The notes under the pieces: model-generated | Database searches by the model: none | The model's input: only the letters and a program-made list of their open reading frames with translations | What the model was told of the DNA's origin: nothing | Shown: positions 1-9,620 of the stretch, piece by piece | Numbering within the stretch: the stretch's first letter is position 1 | Layout of the letters: each line of letters begins with the position of its first letter | Origin: Phorcus lineatus | Lineage: Eukaryota > Mollusca > Gastropoda > Trochida > Trochidae | Length of the DNA: 64,000 bases | Direction of reading: 5' to 3' | Assembly: GCA_921293015.1 (NCBI GenBank) | Contig: OV121092.1 | Location: forward strand, 13,584,001-13,648,000 | Translations under genes and position numbers: made by a program

Positions 1-131
1 GGGATATATTCAATCTACTTTTTTACTGAAATATCACCAACCACATATAAAAAAGTAATATAAAAGTAAGATATTTAAAGAACACCAAACCCTCAGATGG
101 TGTTCTTCCCCCAAGTTACCCCCATTCTCTG

Positions 132-720
132 CAGGTATCGAATCCCACCTGAATCACCTGAAAACTTATACACAAGTAAACACCAAAGATATAAGTCTAA
201 GAGAAAAGGAATTTTATTTGAACATCATTCCCTCCAGATTAGCAAATTGCCCTTCTACCCCTGATGTCCATTGACTGTATCCAGGTGTATCTGGGGTATT
301 GTATCCTGCCTGTGTTACCTGAAGACTGACAGGTAAATACCTGAGTTATTGTGTACAGGTAGATTTACCTGCTGATAAAGGGTTGTGAGATAGGGTGTTG
401 CCATACCTGACAGGTGATGTGATGAGGTATGGTTCAGTGGGCTTACCTTTAGAACATATGGTTAGAAGACAGGTAGAAATATCTCAAGTACCTGAAGTTT
501 ACATGTGTGACATGTATAATTGTTACAAAAAAATCAACTAATCAAGTACTGTAGATCTATATTTTATGAACTAGATCCCCACAACTAGTGAAAACAGAAA
601 TTACATGAAACCAATTCAAAAATGATATTTCTTGTATAAAAATAAACCAAGCCTTCAGGTAACAATTTATCTTCATTGTTGCACCTGCCAGCAACGATGT
701 CACATCATCAAACGACAGGT
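132..720. promoter_or_regulatory. Cluster of CAGGT/ACCTG motifs
   Basis: Sixteen exact CAGGT or ACCTG pentamers occur here, starting at 132, 147, 156, 282, 317, 330, 339, 356, 367, 405, 411, 470, 490, 656, 683 and 716. About one would be expected by chance in this length. Some pairs are palindromic, such as ACCTGACAGGT at 405-415. CAGGT(A/G) is the core bound by Snail/ZEB zinc fingers and by some bHLH proteins, so an enhancer is possible. A decayed satellite is the main alternative. No gene is visible in the stretch. Confidence 0.45.
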
Positions 721-2700
721 GAGAACAATAATGTCTATTTATAGCCAGATCCAGATAATGCTTAGCCGACTTTTCTCTATCATCCAAATCAATGAATCAT
801 TAAAGCTATGTTTACATTCCTGATTGCGTTTATCTTATGGTCTAGACTGCTGTTTTGCCTCCAAATAAATATTTTGTTAAACAATTTGGCTCAAATATGT
901 TGACCCTTATTCATGTGGGTAAAGAAATCCCAGCTATTTTAGGTCCTTATTTGTATTCAAATTTGTATCATTACCATATTCAATTGCAATAAGTACCCTC
1001 TATCCATAAGTGCCCTCTAAACATATTTGTAACTCGCAAAATTTAATCAGCGACCCCTTCTCATAACTTTCCTAGCTTTATAATACTAGCCACTTTCAGT
1101 TGAGCCATAAGTCTCTTACTTCTGCCATAAGTCAGGAAGTTGCATCACCAGACCACCTCTTGAAGGTATGCATGTGACTGTCAAGAATTTAAGGTATAGA
1201 CGTCAATGAGTTTTGAAATATTTGCTTGTTTTTAAACAAAGTATATCTAGACATTTAACTCATTCCATTGAATTTTATTGAAAACCATTTCAATAAACGC
1301 CCCTCTTTTCAATTTCCTAATTAATATGTACCAAAACCTAATTAGGGTAAGCAACTTGTGAAAATCTGAAAAAATGCAATTTATTTGAAAATTAGTTTCC
1401 ATAAAAACCTCATCAATGAACAGGATGCAAACCTGATACAAATCCTAACTCAATCACTGTTTGACCACAGTTATGGGTAATGTAATTGTTGATTTCCACA
1501 TTACCTGAAAATCATACAATATCTCTGATACTGACTTTCCACATTTTACCTTCAAAGAACAGTCTTGTTAACAGGATTCAAACCTGATCCAATTCCAAAC
1601 AACTTTTCAAACCAACAGGATAATTTCATATCGTTATTCCAGCTTTATCTGAAACTTAAGCTATAGGTTTAATTTGCAACTGACTATAACGTTATTCCCA
1701 GATCTGCCATCACGTGTGTATCAAGCTCATTGATTTGTTGTGTTAGTGATGGCTGCATAAAAAGGGAGCTGTTGTTTGTTGTGGAAACTGTCACCCAACA
1801 ACAACAAGCTTTTATCAACCTCACAATGTTGTTTAATGCCTGACTTGATCTTCAATTGAGTAACATTAAAAAAAATATTATATATTCAATATTAAAGATC
1901 TTTTTAAAATTTGTTCACTTGAAGAAACGTGTACTGTTTTTTACTTGCTTGTGTTATGAAATATTTTTCTTATACATCGTAACATTTAAACTTAAACAAA
2001 ATCATTTTATTTTTTGCAAGAAGATTATGCAATTTGTTCAGAGACGGTCTATTACATACTAATTTTGATACTATTAAGGGCTCATTTTTCATATTAATAT
2101 TGCAAAAGAGTGTCATTTCTATTATAATATTAAACCCAAAAAATCTTGTAACATATTGATGAATATTCAGAATTAAGAAGAAAGCCCTGCTTTTGATAGA
2201 AAAAATATTTGGAACAGAGACTTTATTAACATCATTAAAACAGAATTTTAATGATTCCTAAAGGAAATATTTTCTAAAACCATTTGGAGTTTTTTAATTG
2301 TAAGTTCCTCAACCGCTGATTTTCCAAAACTGAAAATCAAATGGATAGCAAATTGAATATGACCCTTGAAATAGCACACAGTGTTTGCCTGCAAACAAAC
2401 CTTTGTCCTCTGTTTCCAAAATCATTGGATTGTTTTTAAAAATTTTTGTGTAAACTTCCCAACACACGTGAAAATGATGTTGAGTTTCGCAAGGTCACAC
2501 ATACTGCTGACTCGACCAATATCCTTCTGGTCAATGTTCGCTGAAAATGCCTTCGTAAACATAAAACTAAAGTGTGTATTAACCCCAAAACGAATAAAAT
2601 AATTAACAATTTATATCTTGGGCTATTTATTTTTGCTACATGTTAAGCAAACGTTAAATCATACCTGTTAATTTGTAAATTTATGAAAAATTATGTAAAC
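721..2700. other. No gene seen; AT-rich spacer or intron
   Basis: Only short open frames of 60-75 codons occur, without recognisable motifs or paired splice sites. No repeat copy that I could match elsewhere in the window was found. Confidence 0.5.
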
Positions 2701-2707
2701 TTAATTT

Positions 2708-2794
2708 GGGTTTGGGAGGGGTAGGGTTATAGTGATTCATGGTTGAAGAGTGTATATTTAGTTAGGGTTTTGGGGAGGATCGGGGTATGGGGGG
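2708..2794 (+). other. Two canonical G-quadruplex motifs
   Basis: Motif one (2708-2726) reads GGG-TTT-GGG-A-GGGG-TA-GGG. Motif two (2765-2794) has G-runs at 2765, 2772, 2782 and 2789 with loops of 4, 6 and 3 nt. Both satisfy the G3+N1-7 rule on the plus strand within 90 bp of otherwise AT-rich DNA. Confidence 0.7.
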
Positions 2795-3313
2795 AAATGC
2801 AAATGTATTGTATTTTATTTTCTTGTTTATACGTATATTTTTTACCATTTTACATGCAAATGTTTTAATGTGTCTCGTAGGCCAAATGGCCGGATGCTAT
2901 GTGATATTGTTTTAAAATGTCATAAAATCGAAAATTGGCATGTGACACACAATTAAAATGTCTTTCTTCTTCTTCTTCTGTAAATTTTTGCCCTAGTTAC
3001 TAGCGGAGCTAAACTCTTAATAATAGCCCATACCACCTTTCATATAGATTATGTGGTTCTTGAGTTCTGTTGAAACAAAGCACTGATTTTTATTCATATC
3101 TATCATTTTTTAACATGCCTTACATGATGAAAAAACTGTTAAACATTTTACTTACAAAATGTTTCCTTTCTTGCAAATTGTAATAGGTATCTAACTCAAT
3201 CGTTAGATTTTGTATCCTTTTCTGCGCAAATTGGTTTTATCATAAAAATAATCATTTTTGTATTTTTCATTAAGTTAAGTTACACTGTGACTACTTTACG
3301 AATACTATTAAGT

Positions 3314-3485
3314 TATATAAGATACCCACGGCATTAAAACAATGGCGAACAATGGGACCGACGATGTGCTTTATTTGACGATACAACCATGCGCAAGGTT
3401 AATGACGTCATTTCAGTAACGTTACAAATGACATCATATTGGCCAAGTCCATTGATCAAACTTGAGGGGGCTATTGTCCATCATG
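3314..3485 (+). promoter_or_regulatory. Promoter-like CpG-rich patch with TATA and CRE
   Basis: A TATATAAG box lies at 3314-3321. Downstream are a perfect CRE (TGACGTCA) at 3403-3410, a CRE variant TGACATCA at 3429-3436 and an inverted CCAAT box near 3438-3443. CpG dinucleotides are frequent from about 3330 to 3690, although the window is otherwise strongly CpG-poor, which suggests an unmethylated regulatory region. A 25-codon open frame starting ATGGCG spans 3342-3419 and could be a uORF. The patch could instead be an LTR or the promoter of a mobile element. No experimental start site can be inferred. Confidence 0.4.
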
Positions 3486-3731
3486 GCTGACTCGGCGTCT
3501 GTCGATTCGAAACCAAAAGAAGGAGAGGTGTGGGTTTGCAGAGAAAGAAAAGCACGGATTAGAGACGTAACGTATCCCCAAAGGACATTTTCAAATTCAT
3601 ATTGGTTGTTCAATTTGATTCTATTTATATTGGAGGGCCCCAACCCTATACATGAAAATGGACTCGTCCGAATATGTTCTACGACGGGAGGCATCATTGT
3701 TTTCAAAATGGTTTTGTTAAAAATACCATAA
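3483..3731 (+). CDS. Candidate small ORF or first exon, unidentified
   Basis: The open frame starts at an ATG in good context (ATCATGGCT) at 3483 and runs 82 codons. The N-terminal third is charged (MADSASVDSKPKEGEVW...), with Lys/Arg-rich residues 17-30. The remainder is more hydrophobic and may be intron translation. GT dinucleotides after GGAGAG (about 3527) and GAGAC (about 3565) could act as donors, which would make this a first exon. I recognise no family. It sits just downstream of the CpG-rich promoter-like patch. The antisense strand is also open across the same segment (3434-3760), so coding potential is uncertain. An LTR fragment or a chance frame are real alternatives. Confidence 0.25.
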   Translation: MADSASVDSKPKEGEVWVCRERKARIRDVTYPQRTFSNSYWLFNLILFILEGPNPIHENGLVRICSTTGGIIVFKMVLLKIP

Positions 3732-3784
3732 TTTTTCAACTGTTTATATATATAAAGCAAGTAATTGTTAAGTGTATCTCATAT

Positions 3785-3929
3785 AAGAAATAGAAAACTC
3801 GTTGTGCATCTATCGTTGAATAAAACATAGCAGGGAGCATAAAACACTCAGGGCTGCGCCTTCGTGTTTTATGCTCCCTGCTATGTTTTATTCAACGATA
3901 GATGCACAACAACTCGTCTTCTATTTCTT
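3785..3929. repeat. Foldback element with 47-bp perfect stem
   Basis: Bases 3801-3847 are the exact reverse complement of 3864-3910, with a 16-nt loop at 3848-3863. The pairing continues imperfectly out to about 3785 and 3929. A 47-bp perfect palindrome implies a recent or actively homogenised foldback (MITE-like) insertion. A transcript would form a long hairpin. Confidence 0.85.
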
Positions 3930-4411
3930 AAGTAGTCAAATCTGCTATTTGCTCATAAGGATGATTTTTAAAAACTATTTGATTTATTTTCTTAAAGCTC
4001 TTGCCCTTGAATTAAGTGAAGCTTTCAAAGCACAACTGGCTGCAGTGTTTTTCGAGTTTAAACTAAAAAAGATTGCTAAATGTTTGCTCTTTGTATATTT
4101 ACAATCACCTAGATGCTTTGAAGAGTCACGCCTCACACTATATTAACTTGTGAATTTCAAACAAATATTTATACTTTTATGCAGACACGTTTCTTGAAAC
4201 CAAAAAGCATGTATGACTGAATGTCCTTTGAGAATATTTATATAGTAAGTATGTTATTTTTGAAAGTATATGTTGACACAAATATTTTCTTTTATGCATA
4301 CATGTTTTAAAACATGTATTATTGAATGTCCTTGCAAGAAAAGCCTATTATATTTTTATGATTAAACAAGAGGATATGTCATGGTATTTTTAAAACTAAT
4401 TCTAAAAAGCT

Positions 4412-4715
4412 CAACTCAGGCGTTTTGGGTTTAAATCCCGCTTTCAAGAGAATATTACTTCCATCATTGCTGCTAGTAATATTGCAGGGAGAAAGCTTGC
4501 AATACCATTGTGGCTTTGCATTGTGGTGAAACCTGCGAGCATTGGCTAGAACTATCGAACCATTTGTGGTACTGAGCTAAAATTCAGTGTAGCATTGCAC
4601 CCAAACCTTAAATTACTGGATGCAGAACAGTTCTCAACTGCAGAAAAAAGTTGACGAGCCCCTGATGTGATTTGCGATCTAAAGCCAAATGTGCTTAACA
4701 CTGTCCTATCCTGTT
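4412..4715 (-). mobile_element. tRNA-derived SINE (family A), old copy
   Basis: This is the first of twelve family A copies. Family A is read on the minus strand: the tRNA-like head lies at the right end (A box like TAGCGCAGTGG, B box like GGTTCGAATCC), then a conserved body, then a GAGT/GGTGA-type tail at the left. This copy keeps the body but has a badly eroded B box, and I found no target-site duplication. Confidence 0.8.
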
Positions 4716-4780
4716 TTAACTCGGAAATTATCTTGAAATGTAAAGAACTAAAGTTTGAATATGATCTTGTAAGAAAAAAA

Positions 4781-4975
4781 GTTTCAGGCGGCGCTAAGGC
4801 GACCTGTCAAAGAGAAGTTTGGTAGAGATAGCAGCATTCAAAAAGCATTCACGTTGGAACCAAACCGAAGATTGGAATAACTTAGAAAGAGGATAAAACC
4901 ACTATTAAACATGGTTTCAGACGGTGCTAGGCAATCTGTTTAGAAGAGGTTTGATGGGGTTAGCAGCGAATCCAC
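4781..4975. repeat. Two-copy tandem duplication (~133 bp)
   Basis: Segments from 4781 and 4914 share the pattern GTTTCAGRCGGYGCTA, followed by similar AGAAG.TTTG and TAGCAGC blocks. The offset is about 133 bp. Confidence 0.55.
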
Positions 4976-5640
4976 TTATGGATACACCTTTGGAAATAAA
5001 GCTTTGATGAAGATGGCAAACACCTTGGAAACATTTATCATTACAATTCTGGTCTGGTTGCATTAAAGTACATGTGTTTTGCATGACAATTGCATGAACC
5101 TAAGTAAAGTCAGAATAGTGATAAAACAGGTTTTGAACACAGAAGCCTTTCTGAAATAAAAATTTGTTAGATATGCAAGAAAAAAAAAATGAATAATTTG
5201 ATAAACAAACAACATTTTAACATCTTTAATGAATTCAATTAATGTAATATTTTTGGCACATTCTTATGATTTGATTGTCTATATCTAGAAACTTTTATAT
5301 TGTACACAGATGACTTCATTCATATAGACTAACATGTATTCAATGCAAGAATTGTTTCCTTGAAATATGTATTTATTATTTCGTTTTGAACTGATATTCA
5401 GATATAAAGATATATCACTAATTAGCCTCGTTTAAACACCTATAAAACATACTTATTGTGTTTAATATATAACAGTGGTAAATAAAGCTGTTTAAAACTT
5501 CTAATCACTCTTGAGTGGCAGACGTGTACTAATGCTTGAAATATAGTATTTAGTTTGTACGTAAGATTAACTTCTCAGAAATAATTCAGACTTCAGTTTA
5601 GTTGATGCTAAACACATTACTACCAATATAAAACATAATA
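4976..5640. other. No gene seen; AT-rich intron flank
   Basis: There is no recognisable coding segment or repeat. If the minus-strand COBL-like gene is real, this lies in the intron downstream of its first coding exon. Confidence 0.5.
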
Positions 5641-6095
5641 AAGACTTACTTTGAGTCTACCAGTAAAAACAGGTATAATGACTTCTTTAGGTCTACCAGG
5701 TAAAAAACAATAAAGACTGACTAAAGGTCTATCAATTTGAAACAATATAGACTCACTTGAAGTCTACCAGTATAAAACATTACAGACTTATTTTAAGTCT
5801 ACCAGTATAAAACAATACACACTTATTTTAAGTCTCCCAGTATAAAACAATACACATGTGCACTTACTTTAAGTCTCCCAGTATAAAACAATACACATTT
5901 ATTTTAAGTCTCCCAGTATAAACAATACACACTTATTTCAAGTCTCCCAGTATAAAACAATACACACTTATTTTAAGTCTCCCGGTATTAAACAATATAC
6001 ACACTTATTTTAAGTCTCCCGGTATTAAACAATACACACTTATTTCAAGTCTCCCGGTATTAAACAATATGGACTTACTTTGAGTCTACCGGTAT
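5641..6095 (-). repeat. 35-bp minisatellite containing a splice donor
   Basis: Thirteen degenerate copies with a period near 35 bp can be followed by the GTCT core at 5655, 5691, 5727, 5762, 5797, 5832, 5873, 5908, 5942, 5977, 6014, 6049 and 6084. The last copy is the 3' end and donor site of the COBL-like exon. The most distal copy (5643-5661) matches the 19 bases at that exon border exactly, including GTAAGT. The copy near 5866 also keeps an intact GTAAGT. The other copies mostly carry AATAAGT-type variants that lack the donor GT. Confidence 0.85.
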
Positions 6096-6300
6096 AATGG
6101 TGGTCTTCCCGCCTGGCAGGGTAACAGAGAGTTCTATCTGTTCGTCAATGACCTCGTTCATGTTCACATCATCCACCGGCGCCGAGCTGTATTTGAGGGG
6201 AGGGGGGCCGCTCCCATTCTTGTGTGACGAGGATTTCATGTCTGTCCCCGCGGGGACCGAGGGGGAGAATCCCCTCTTAGTCGAACTACTCATTCCTTTC
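6079..6300 (-). CDS. COBL: Cordon-bleu/COBLL1-like, N-terminal coding exon
   Basis: COBL-family proteins are actin regulators. They have a proline-rich N-terminal stretch, a ubiquitin-like Cobl domain and C-terminal WH2 actin-binding motifs. Here an ATG at 6293 opens 71 codons plus two bases. The Ser/Pro-rich start contains GSGPPPLKYS (about residues 27-36) and leads into DEQIELSVTLPGGKTTI (about residues 50-66). That closely matches vertebrate COBLL1, where DKDIELSVVLPG begins the Cobl domain and is followed by V.GSK. The exon is bounded by a good acceptor (TTTTTATTTCAG, AG at 6302-6301) and a GTAAGT donor (6078-6073), leaving phase 2. Seven bases precede the ATG, so at least one 5' exon lies at higher coordinates. 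The following exons are not in the lower 6 kb as far as I can see. The donor sits inside a minisatellite. The assignment rests on one exon. Confidence 0.7.
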
Positions 6301-6859
6301 CTGAAATAAAAATGTTTATATTAATTTTTAATGTTAAAGAATTTACCAATGTTTCTTGAGGAGTCAGACATCCCAAAATAGGGGGAATAGGACACAGGAA
6401 TAACAGCAGAGGGATCCAGAGGATGCAGAGATAGGACCAACAGAAGGTGCCAATAATTAATTGAATTATTAGAAATAAACATTAAAGTTACATCATAACT
6501 GCTGGGATCAAGTTGTATACCACGATCATCTGAGATGAATATTCATTCTTTTTCTGAAATTAAAGGAAGAAAGAGAAGAGGAGATACAGGAGGAAAGCCT
6601 GCAACTCCAATATGATAATTCTTTGGAAAGAAACCTGCAAGTTTCTCCTGTCTGAATGCTGCTCCAAAGAGGTTTGACATATTAATTAACAGTGCTCTTT
6701 TGCAAAAACATGCCTTTATGGATCAAATTCTGGATATATGTTAAAAATAATAAAGATAGTTTTTTTGTCCTGTAAATGTCCTGAACAGAGTGAGATTCAT
6801 TTAGTTCAAGTGCACCCTCTCTCCATAGTGCAGCACCAGTTACTAAATAGAGATTATTA

Positions 6860-6984
6860 CCTAAGGCAGTGTGTCATATGACCTTTACAAAACGAGTATG
6901 AAATTTTGTATTACCCGAGCAAGTGCAAGGGTTATATACACAAATTTGCACCAGTTTCGTAAAATTCATTTGACACACTTAGGA
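6860..6984. mobile_element. Short foldback MITE
   Basis: The left terminus AGTGTGTCATATGA (6868-6881) is the inverse of 6966-6979 with one mismatch. The inner arms stay about 70 percent complementary almost to the centre. An outer CCTAAG/CTTAGG pair extends the terminus. The element is about 112-125 bp with no coding capacity. It lies 560 bp upstream of the COBL-like exon. Confidence 0.6.
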
Positions 6985-7288
6985 TTGTAATAATTTCTTT
7001 ATTACCCAGTCTATCCAATCTAAAATGCAATGAAATATCAAGAACACAACCTGCTTCCCTACTATAGTGAAGATATGAACAATGGTTTTATGACGTCACA
7101 GACAACTAAACATGGTAACTCGCACTGAAACAAATGTTACCAGGCAAAAGTGATATGTGCACATGTGCTCATATTGAAAATATGTCACCACTTATGATTA
7201 ACCATATGAGTAATAAATGTCTTTATGATGCAACCCTGTAAACTAAAGAAAGCAACAACTTTGATTTACTAAGCCTGATGGTATGACG

Positions 7289-7362
7289 TGGCTTGGAGTC
7301 AAACCCAAGCCATCTTAGTGATTAGCAGACACTCTACCAACTGAGCTATACCACTGGCGCCC
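7289..7362 (-). repeat. tRNA-like sequence (SINE head or tRNA pseudogene)
   Basis: Read on the minus strand it has an A box TAGCTCAGTTGG (7349-7338), a B box GGTTTGACTCC (7305-7295) and a perfect T stem (CTTGG/CCAAG). The anticodon stem pairs poorly and the acceptor ends do not match, so it is unlikely to be a functional tRNA. It does not resemble SINE family A or B outside the boxes. Confidence 0.6.
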
Positions 7363-8640
7363 AAACCATTTATTTAGACATATGAAATGAATTAAAATTA
7401 GAATAAAAGAAAATATGAATCAAGGAAACGAAAAATCATATTGTAATAAACATCACATTACTTACTAAAATATCAAAATTGACATTCATACATTCATATG
7501 AATCCAACAGGACTATCTGACAAAAACATTTATGCTGTGGTCAGATCACACTTAAATGACCTTACCTTAAGAATTTCAAATATTTTCTCAAGTCCTTGGT
7601 CTTCTAGTACAATTCATAAATTATCTTGACGAGTACATGCAAGCAGATATATATATATGATATTTACTTAATGGTGGTAAAACAATAGAATAAGACAAAG
7701 CATTTCATTAATTTCTTTAAACACTTTTCACAGAAATGTATTTGTGAAAAACTTTGAACCTAAGATTCTGTTAAAAGAAGAGTTTTTCCCTCCCACTAAG
7801 AACTAAAATGTGTTTTCTATTGTTTTTTTACAAATTTTCTTGGATAAATCCAGCATATCCAACAATTAAAGAAATTGTTATAATTAAAAATCATCCAAAT
7901 TTTATACATATTTATGCAGAAAAATTTCTTTAAAGGGAAAAATGTATATATTCACTCAAACAGATTATGCTCAGTCATAGGATAACAATAACAACTCAAG
8001 TGACAATCACAAGAGGCCATTTTAGTGTGAACACCTTTGAAACACTAGAGAAATGAATTTACCTAGCCTTACCAAACTTGGTACGTTCATTAAAGAAATA
8101 CTTATTCTGACTGAATTGGATTTTTTTGAAATTTGTAAAATTTGTGTCCTTTTTTGTAAGATCCCTTAATTTACATATAAAAATGTGCAATGGAGCTTTT
8201 ATTACTTTAATCATCGGCATTCACCCTGGACCCTCCAGAAACAGTAGTTAAAAGGTGAGGTCATTTATGGTTTAATGCCATTGTCAAGAGTATTTCACTT
8301 TATTGCGCTTAAAAAATTGGTAAAAGGGGGCGCTAATTAAAACGATAAAAATTGTCCTCAAGTTTAGTCTTGAAAGTGTTTTCTTACGATACACATGTCT
8401 TTGAAATATGGTTTGTAACTATTATCATTTTAATGGTGGCTGGGGGTCTTGAAATACTCTGTATTCTTCACTTTAGTGGGAGTAAAAGACTTATTGCAAG
8501 ACTGAAAAACCTTCTTCAATGAATCAGCATGCAAGGTAAGCAATGTTGAGAGGTGGGTGCTAAATCAGGGCGCATATTGTTCAGTCAAAAACGTGGTGGG
8601 TGGGCGCTTATAGGGGAGTGGGCGGTTATTAAGTCGAATC
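7363..8640. other. No gene seen
   Basis: AT-rich sequence with no open frame of interest and no repeat identified apart from a short AT run near 7650. Confidence 0.5.
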
Positions 8641-8866
8641 GGTATTGCAGGAAGAAAACCCACAACACCATTATGGCTTTGCATTGCGGTTAAACCTAGC
8701 AAACCATGGGTAGTACTGCACTGAAATTCAGTTAAGCATTACCAAACCTTACTGTGTGTAGAACAGTTCTCTACTGCAGACAAAGTTTTCAAGCCCCTAG
8801 CAGGATTCGAACCCCAGGACTCTTGATCTGAAGCCAAACTTGCTAACCACTGCGCTATCTCGCCCC
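8641..8866 (-). mobile_element. SINE family A, tail-truncated
   Basis: Head and body are kept, with B box GGTTCGAATCC and the A box region at the right end. The left (3') third, with the tail, is missing. No target-site duplication was found. Confidence 0.8.
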
Positions 8867-9330
8867 AAAATTCAAAGTCATTGATCACTGGCATCAGAAT
8901 TAATGTTTTGAAATAACAATTTGATGTAAACTCAATCTACCCCACTCCAAAAAAAAGCTCCACCAACAACAAGTATGAAATTTATCATTATGAACTAGTT
9001 CACCACTTGACTTTGTGAATGACTTTTATCAGTTTAAGCACATGCACCATAAATACACCTTAAAAATATTTACTTTATTGTCCAGAGAAGATTTTGGTTT
9101 ACAGGGGTGTCATATTTCTCTGATAAACATAGATAGGATGGTCTGAATGAGTGAGTCAACAGCTCATTGTGATCCCACATACATGGCATATCTTTGTTGT
9201 GTTGTGACTTCATCTGTCATATCTCATATTTGATCATAAATAAATACCATATGCGTACACTGATAACCCCTTAACCCCCAGTCCTAATTTGGCTTTAACT
9301 TAAGCTTTTGGAACTTTTGCCATCAAAATT
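8867..9330. other. No gene seen
   Basis: No coding or repeat signal that I could support. Confidence 0.5.
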
Positions 9331-9620
9331 TTAATTTTCTCTAGGACAATGACATTCAAAGTTTGATGTTCTTTAGGACAATGACATTTGAATTAAAATG
9401 TACTTTAAGATAATGGCATTGACAGTTGAATGTTTGTTAGGACAATGACCAAGAATAATGCCATTTTGTTATAATTTGAACATTTAAAATAAGAATGTAC
9501 TTTAGGACAATGCCATTAAAAGTGGAATGACATGTACCTTAATTAGGAAAATGACGTTATATTTGAATGTACCTGATAAAAAGAAAAAGGTTTTATGGAC
9601 ATTGCCATTCAAAGATGACA
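9331..9620. repeat. 32-bp degenerate minisatellite
   Basis: AGGACAATG-type cores occur at 9343, 9375, 9407, 9439, 9503 and about 9545. The exact 32-bp register holds through the first four, and one copy is lost between 9439 and 9503. Units are separated by TTGAATGTAC-like sequence. Confidence 0.75.

Noticed and set aside
6097-6309. Plus-strand frame over the COBL-like exon
   Set aside because: It is a shadow of the minus-strand exon, which has the matching family motif and both splice sites.
7091-7098. Isolated CRE (TGACGTCA)
   Set aside because: It is a single site without CpG enrichment, a TATA-like element or a nearby frame, so not counted as a promoter.
7289-7362. Functional tRNA gene
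   Set aside because: A and B boxes and the T stem are present, but the acceptor and anticodon stems do not pair properly.
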